Part shown: positions 59,286 to 64,000 of the stretch, piece by piece | Layout: each line of letters starts with the position of its first letter | How positions within the stretch are numbered: the first letter of the stretch is position 1 | NCBI RefSeq assembly: GCF_014529535.1 | Contig: NC_050735.1 | Coordinates: 4,971,739 to 5,035,738 of the forward strand | Reading direction: 5' to 3' | DNA from: Bradysia coprophila | Taxonomy: Eukaryota > Arthropoda > Insecta > Diptera > Sciaridae | Length of the DNA stretch: 64,000 bases | The notes under the pieces: model-generated | Told to the model about the DNA's origin: nothing | The model's input: the letters and a program-made list of their open reading frames with translations, nothing else | The model's database searches: none | Program-made: the position numbers and the translations under genes

Positions 59286-59990
59286 AGTTTCATCTGAGGT
59301 GAGAAAATGAATATTTTCTCGCCTGCGTTGTAAAATAGTTATTTAAGTCACACGAGGCGAACAACGATTTTCTTAAATTCGAGGTGTATGCGTGAGCTGA
59401 GAGGGTATTGTAACATGATAGTGCGTGTTTGTGAACCGAGATTTTACTTTTTCCCAAAAAAATTTTGGTTTGAATGTAGGCTACAAATTTGCTAAGGTCC
59501 ATTGTCCTTAAAAAGCATCACCATTTTTAACATTTCGTGCGTTTGATTCTATTCAAGCTTTATATACGTATATCAAATGTGTTAAAATGGAGCAAGCGAA
59601 ACGTATGAATGGCAAAAATGGGAAAACTGTAATGTGGAAAAACAAAATTTCAACATAATCCAAAGCACTTCCAGCAGCACCTTTAAACGAATACAAATCT
59701 TGCATTTTGAATATGAATATGTATATGACTGTGTGTGTGATTCGGCTATGTTGACGTATATCCATATTATTAACTTCGTCTCAAGTTAACAATCTACATC
59801 TACCTTTATTACCTACCTTGGTGGAATAATTATTCGAGAGTTTTACGCATCAAATAAGAGTAAATAAACCAAACACGATCCCCTGACGTAATACGAGCCC
59901 TCGATTGTCCTATCTGTTTGTTCATTTGAACAAACAAAATAAACGATAATATTCGCAAGTTCAACAGATGACACTACTTTCTATGTTGGA

Positions 59991-60099
59991 ACTCGTTCAG
60001 GAAATTCGTTACACAAAGTGAAGATTTTGACATATTTTATATGAAAGAAGTGTCAAAATCCTCACCAGTGAAACTTAACGAAGAGTTTCTGAACGAGCT
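59991..60099. repeat. 109-base hairpin element
   Basis: ACTCGTTCAGGAAATTCGTT and AAGATTTTGACA on the left pair with TGTCAAAATCCT and AACGAAGAGTTTCTGAACGA on the right, with small gaps. Confidence 0.65.
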
Positions 60100-60567
60100 C
60101 TTGGAAAAATTTGAATATCGGACATATTCGATACATTTCCGTTACGCGTCGCACCGTTTATTGCAAATCGCATCATTTTAGATCATTTTCAAGATACGGT
60201 ACTTTCGAGAGTAACCTCACTTTAGTTTCGTTAAATGTTTCGTTCATTCATTCGTTTCGAGATTTTTTTAACGTGGCTGGCATTTCTTGATGTTTATGGC
60301 ATTTCTTGATGTTTATGGCATTTCAAACGTACTTGGAGCGTGTACAGTAATTCTTCGTTAAGTTTAACCAATGAAATCATATGGGTAGATATATTTTCAC
60401 AGTGAACTTCACCGGACATTACTGTACGCACCCTTTAAGATAATCTACAGCAACAGGTTTTCTTGTTTGATAGTTTTATAATATATCATCCTTCCCTTTG
60501 TGAGTAAGGTGAAATCCTATAGGTTTGAATATAGACTCAATCTCTGTAGGCTCTCTGTTTCTTTCAT

Positions 60568-60778
60568 ATAGATCATTTTCATTATGCGGTACTTGTCAAC
60601 GTAACCCCACTTAATTTTTCGTCAAGTAGTGCTTAACCTCAATCAATAGACGTTAACTGCGTTCAATTTACTGATTTTTATATGAAAATCGTTCGTTCAA
60701 TTCATTCGATATTTTTCGACACGTCTGACAGTTGGGATCGTGTCTGACGTTTACAAGGTCATGAAAATGATCTATAGA
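60568..60778. repeat. Inverted-repeat element with ATAGATCATTTTCAT ends
   Basis: ATAGATCATTTTCATTATG at the left end and CATGAAAATGATCTATAG at the right are inverted. A related left end lies at about 60178 followed by a similar CGGTACTT...GTAACCTCACTT block, a second, partial copy. Confidence 0.55.
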
Positions 60779-61209
60779 TGAGTTGTTTACGTTTTATGTG
60801 TCAATGCTAGGAGTAGTGTCTTCGACGGTAAACATCAAATAACAAACAACAATTTTGTCGTTTTGCTCTTCTAACATTTTTATTCAACAATAAATTCTTG
60901 GATCACCAGCAAAATATACATTGATCATCGTGTTCGAGCTTTGTCTTTGTTCCAAAATGTATTCAAAAATGAACTGAAACAATTTCGTCTTAAATAATCA
61001 GAGTTAATTTTTTTTACTCGTTTTCGATATAAAATGATGCAAATTAAAAAGAGGATAAATGTAAAATTTAGGAAATAATTTTTCTTCTATTAATAAAGTT
61101 TTTGCAATTATAATATAATTAATTCAATTTAGATATAACAGTAGATAATTTTAAGTTTTTATGCTCTTATTTGAAATTACATTGATAAACATTTTATATA
61201 TATATATAT

Positions 61210-61400
61210 GCGTCGAAAACCGTACTTTCCATGTTTTAAGCACTACTTTCGACACCCTCAGCATGTAAACTCCATTACATAACTCGGAATAAAAGTAAGA
61301 AGTCACGTTTTCGTGTGCTTAATGACCTCGGCTTCGCCTCGAAGCAACAAAATTCACACGAAAGTTCTCTTTTCATCTTTTTCTCCTTAGTTATATAAAA
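61210..61400 (+). repeat. Dispersed repeat, copy 3 (CGGCTTCG family)
   Basis: It starts near GTCGAAAACCGTACTTTCCA and runs through CAGCATGTAAACTCCATTAC and GACCTCGGCTTCGCCTCG. It is the best preserved of the three copies (others 11725-11820 and 52498-52680). Confidence 0.6.
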
Positions 61401-61578
61401 GACTGATACCCTCGTGGAAAAGTGAAATGTGATACGTTTTCTGATTCTGGAGTTATGATGGTTCGTAATTGTTTCCACATAAATTTCGCATCGCAAATGA
61501 AAATTTAGACTTCTTCTAAATGCGGGCTCAGCCTCGACCTTTCAGAAAACTGACATTTTATACTCCATGGTTGGATGC

Positions 61579-61739
61579 GAGGCTATAAACTTTGGAAAGG
61601 TCACGCAGATACAGATATACGGGTGGCACAAGACGCTTCATACTAAAAGTTCACACATTCGCCATACAAATTAGATAGTGGTGAAATTAATTGTATGGAA
61701 AAGTGTGTTCCCGCGTTTCTAATAAAGTTTACAGCCTTG
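61579..61739. repeat. MITE, AAGGCTGTAAACTTT family, copy
   Basis: GAGGCTATAAACTTTGGAAA at the left and AAAGTTTACAGCCTTG at the right are inverted ends. It shares GGTCACGCAGATACAGATA with the right end of the copy at 61888-62111. Confidence 0.7.
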
Positions 61740-61887
61740 AGTTGTATCTATTCTCGTCGAGGTTTTGTATCCTTATTTTCACGTAAAACCGGTCTATTTC
61801 GTTCAGCCAGATTTCCTTCAGACCCATCCCAGTAAACAGATTTGAAACACCACTACAGATGTGAACACCTGTTACTGCGTTGTACTA

Positions 61888-62111
61888 ACCAAGGCTGTAT
61901 ACTTTGAGAAGGTCACACAGACCGCCATTTTATTAGATACGCGGGAACTTCTGATGATTTTACATGCAAAAAAATTCACCACATCATCAAGACGACGAGA
62001 ATCATCAGAGTAAGTGAATTTTTGTATGAAATCGGCCATTTTATCATCAACTGTGGTGTGTAACCCGCGTATCTGTATCTGCGTGACCTCCCCAAAGTAT
62101 ACAGCCTTGGT
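61888..62111. mobile_element. 224-base MITE, best copy of the CCAAGGCTGTA family
   Basis: Ends ACCAAGGCTGTATACTTTGA and CAAAGTATACAGCCTTGGT are inverted repeats of about 29 bases. The flanks suggest a short duplication (TACTA on both sides). The inside has a CCGCCATTTTATTAGATACG block mirrored by a CGGCCATTTTAT block. Copies or parts also at 61579-61739 and 15834-15960. Confidence 0.8.
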
Positions 62112-62530
62112 ACTAACTACCTCTAAACGCAAAATCGAATCACGCCGAAATCCTTGAAAATGACATAAAAATTAACCGTGTCGTCCTCTGACTCATTTCC
62201 ATGCACTTGCTAACTTCATAGTATGCTAGCAATAACATTATTCAACTCCATAATGCTCAAATACTTGTTAACAAATTGTATCTTCCTGTGCAACCAACTT
62301 CACTCAACTCAAACCATCTTATTCATTCTAACATCCATCACTCAATCGTGGGCGTGTATCCGCATTTTTATTCATCTGCAGGAATTGACTTTGACCTTTA
62401 AACGGTCTTGGTAGTATTTTGTGGCTCTCCGGCAGAAACACTGGCAGTATCTGCATTCTGACTTCATTCTAAAAGAATACTAAACAAAGCTGTAAACCAT
62501 TCCGAACGCATACATTCGCCGATTCTATTA

Positions 62531-62686
62531 ACGCCGTAAGTGCGATCGAAATTGAAAATGGAAAGTGCGGAGGTCTTTATAATGTAGCGTCATTTTCATA
62601 CAAGTGAGCGTTGAAATGCATTTTTCGGTTCACTTTTTCATTGATTCGTTCATTTGAAATTCAAATTTTAGGCATACTTACGGTTA
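62531..62686. repeat. MITE with CGCCGTAAGTG ends, uninterrupted copy
   Basis: ACGCCGTAAGTGCGATCGAA at the left and GGCATACTTACGGTT at the right. Over about 130 bases it matches the two outer parts of 12971-13504, including GGAAAGTGCGGAGG and AATTCAAATTTTAGGCA. Confidence 0.75.
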
Positions 62687-64000
62687 GGCCTTCGCCTAAT
62701 AAATGGAAACCTATATTATGTATTTTAGTATTTCGTTGCAGGTACGCGCAAGCAAAAATGACCTTAAATGAAATAATATTGTGGAAACTAATACGATCGA
62801 CAATGTCTCCCACATCAGAACATAAGTAACATTCCACTTTTCTGCTAATGTACGCAAAGTTTCTTTTTTCTTTTCTTTTTTAAATTTAATTTTAAACTTT
62901 AAAATACGCAGTGCACTTCTCTGAAGCCATCTAACAACACCTCGTTATACAATGTAGGTCTTAGCCTCTTAATCATATTATTTTATATACTGTGTGTGTG
63001 CTGTCTTTTCTCTTTCGTTTAATACGACAATCGTTTATATCAACCGATAAAACAGACATAAATATTGCAATATCGATCAAATATGCCTCGAAACATTTAT
63101 TCTTCATAATTTTTTTTTTCTTTTTTCATAAATATATAACGAACAATGCCATCGTTTTATTATGGGTAAAACGACAGTTATGTGACCCTGTATAAATATT
63201 CATATATTTGAAATGAGTACTTAATTATACTTCTGGTTGTGTTTTTGTTTGGTTTTTCTTTGACTATTTACTCTACTATTTTCCATCTATACTCTTATTG
63301 AACACAAAATATTATATCGAAGGGAATCAGTTTCCATTATGTTCGGATATTATTTATTACATATACGGGGTGAGCAGCACAGACAATTTTTTTTTTATAT
63401 CACGTTGATCGTTGATGTTTTAAGACATTCAATTTCTACATGGGTGGAGTATAATTGGTTAACGAAAATGCTTAAAAATTTATTTCGTTATCGTTCTATG
63501 CGTGTTCGGTGGTGAAGGTGGTAAATCAATCATTTGAACATTTTTTATTCATGAAAAACTTTAAAATTTCTTTCGATTATCAATGATTGATTCACATGTT
63601 ATGCATACAGATTGAATTTTGGTTTTTGTTTGTCACAGTTGCAAATATTTTACTCTCTACAGTTCATTTGGCAGTTAGTTTTGTAGCAATTTAGTATTAT
63701 GATTAGACTAGGAAAGAAAGAAGAACTAGGACGGTTGCTTTCTGAAGGTGTATTTTTTACCGGAAACGAATGCAAATTTTAGCTTTTACCGGAGTTAAGA
63801 CAAACACGTTAGACGAAGCAACTAGTTAACAATACTGAGGTCTGAACCTCTGCATCCATCAATTATTCAACGTAAACAGTTTTTATTTTACTAGGGAGGT
63901 AATAGGGCCATTCCCTCGCTCTTAAAGTAATAGTACATTACTATACCAGTGAAGTAATTTGATATCTCGTATCCAGATGAGTAAAAGTATCGTGATACGA

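Larger units (their letters stand above)
54146..64000. other. Gene-free tail, dense in repeats
   Basis: No host gene is supported in these 9.9 kb. The listed inverted repeats, a tRNA-like relic, tandem repeats and a LINE fragment account for much of the first 8.5 kb. From about 62700 to 64000 only AT-rich sequence is seen. A direct repeat of GGCATTTCTTGATGTTTAT lies near 60280-60320 and a short (TA)n run near 61196-61209. Confidence 0.5.

Overview
The window looks like an AT-rich insect genome, probably a nematoceran fly. The supported genes are animal orthologues with many short GT-AG introns (53 to about 120 bases). TATA/AATAAA-type signals are present, and the gaps are packed with miniature inverted-repeat and foldback elements. 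The species call is inference; I could not search a database.

Layout. Positions 1-8775 are gene-poor. A two-exon gene for a 97-residue single-pass membrane protein lies at 8776-9177 (+). A repeat-rich gap follows up to an intronless 809-codon gene of unknown function (18555-20984, +). A conserved housekeeping block comes next: TRIT1-type tRNA dimethylallyltransferase (24362-25835, +), SRP54 (27032-28861, -), an SLC22-type organic ion transporter in six coding exons (32700-35646, -) and ARMH3/C10orf76 in six exons (38024-40749, -). A LINE remnant and a TIR-like element sit between SRP54 and the transporter. A tandem-repeat galectin follows (43028-45094, +; two carbohydrate-recognition domains, first strand unresolved). 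It converges on a two-exon minigene that encodes little more than the C-terminal winged helix of MCM3 (45318-45735, -). The last gene is an ELOVL fatty-acid elongase in six exons (49086-54145, +). From 54146 to the end I see only repeats, a tRNA-like relic and a LINE fragment.

The genes do not form a pathway. TRIT1 modifies tRNA, SRP54 targets nascent secretory proteins, ARMH3 acts at the Golgi, the elongase works in the ER membrane, and the transporter and galectin act at or outside the plasma membrane. The features most worth following up are the unrecognised 809-residue protein, the MCM3 minigene, the galectin N-terminus, and the very high density of long hairpins. These include two that fill most or about two thirds of ELOVL introns, one in an ARMH3 intron, and one just upstream of the ELOVL TATA box. 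All splice sites were chosen by eye, from consensus, phase and remembered family alignments.
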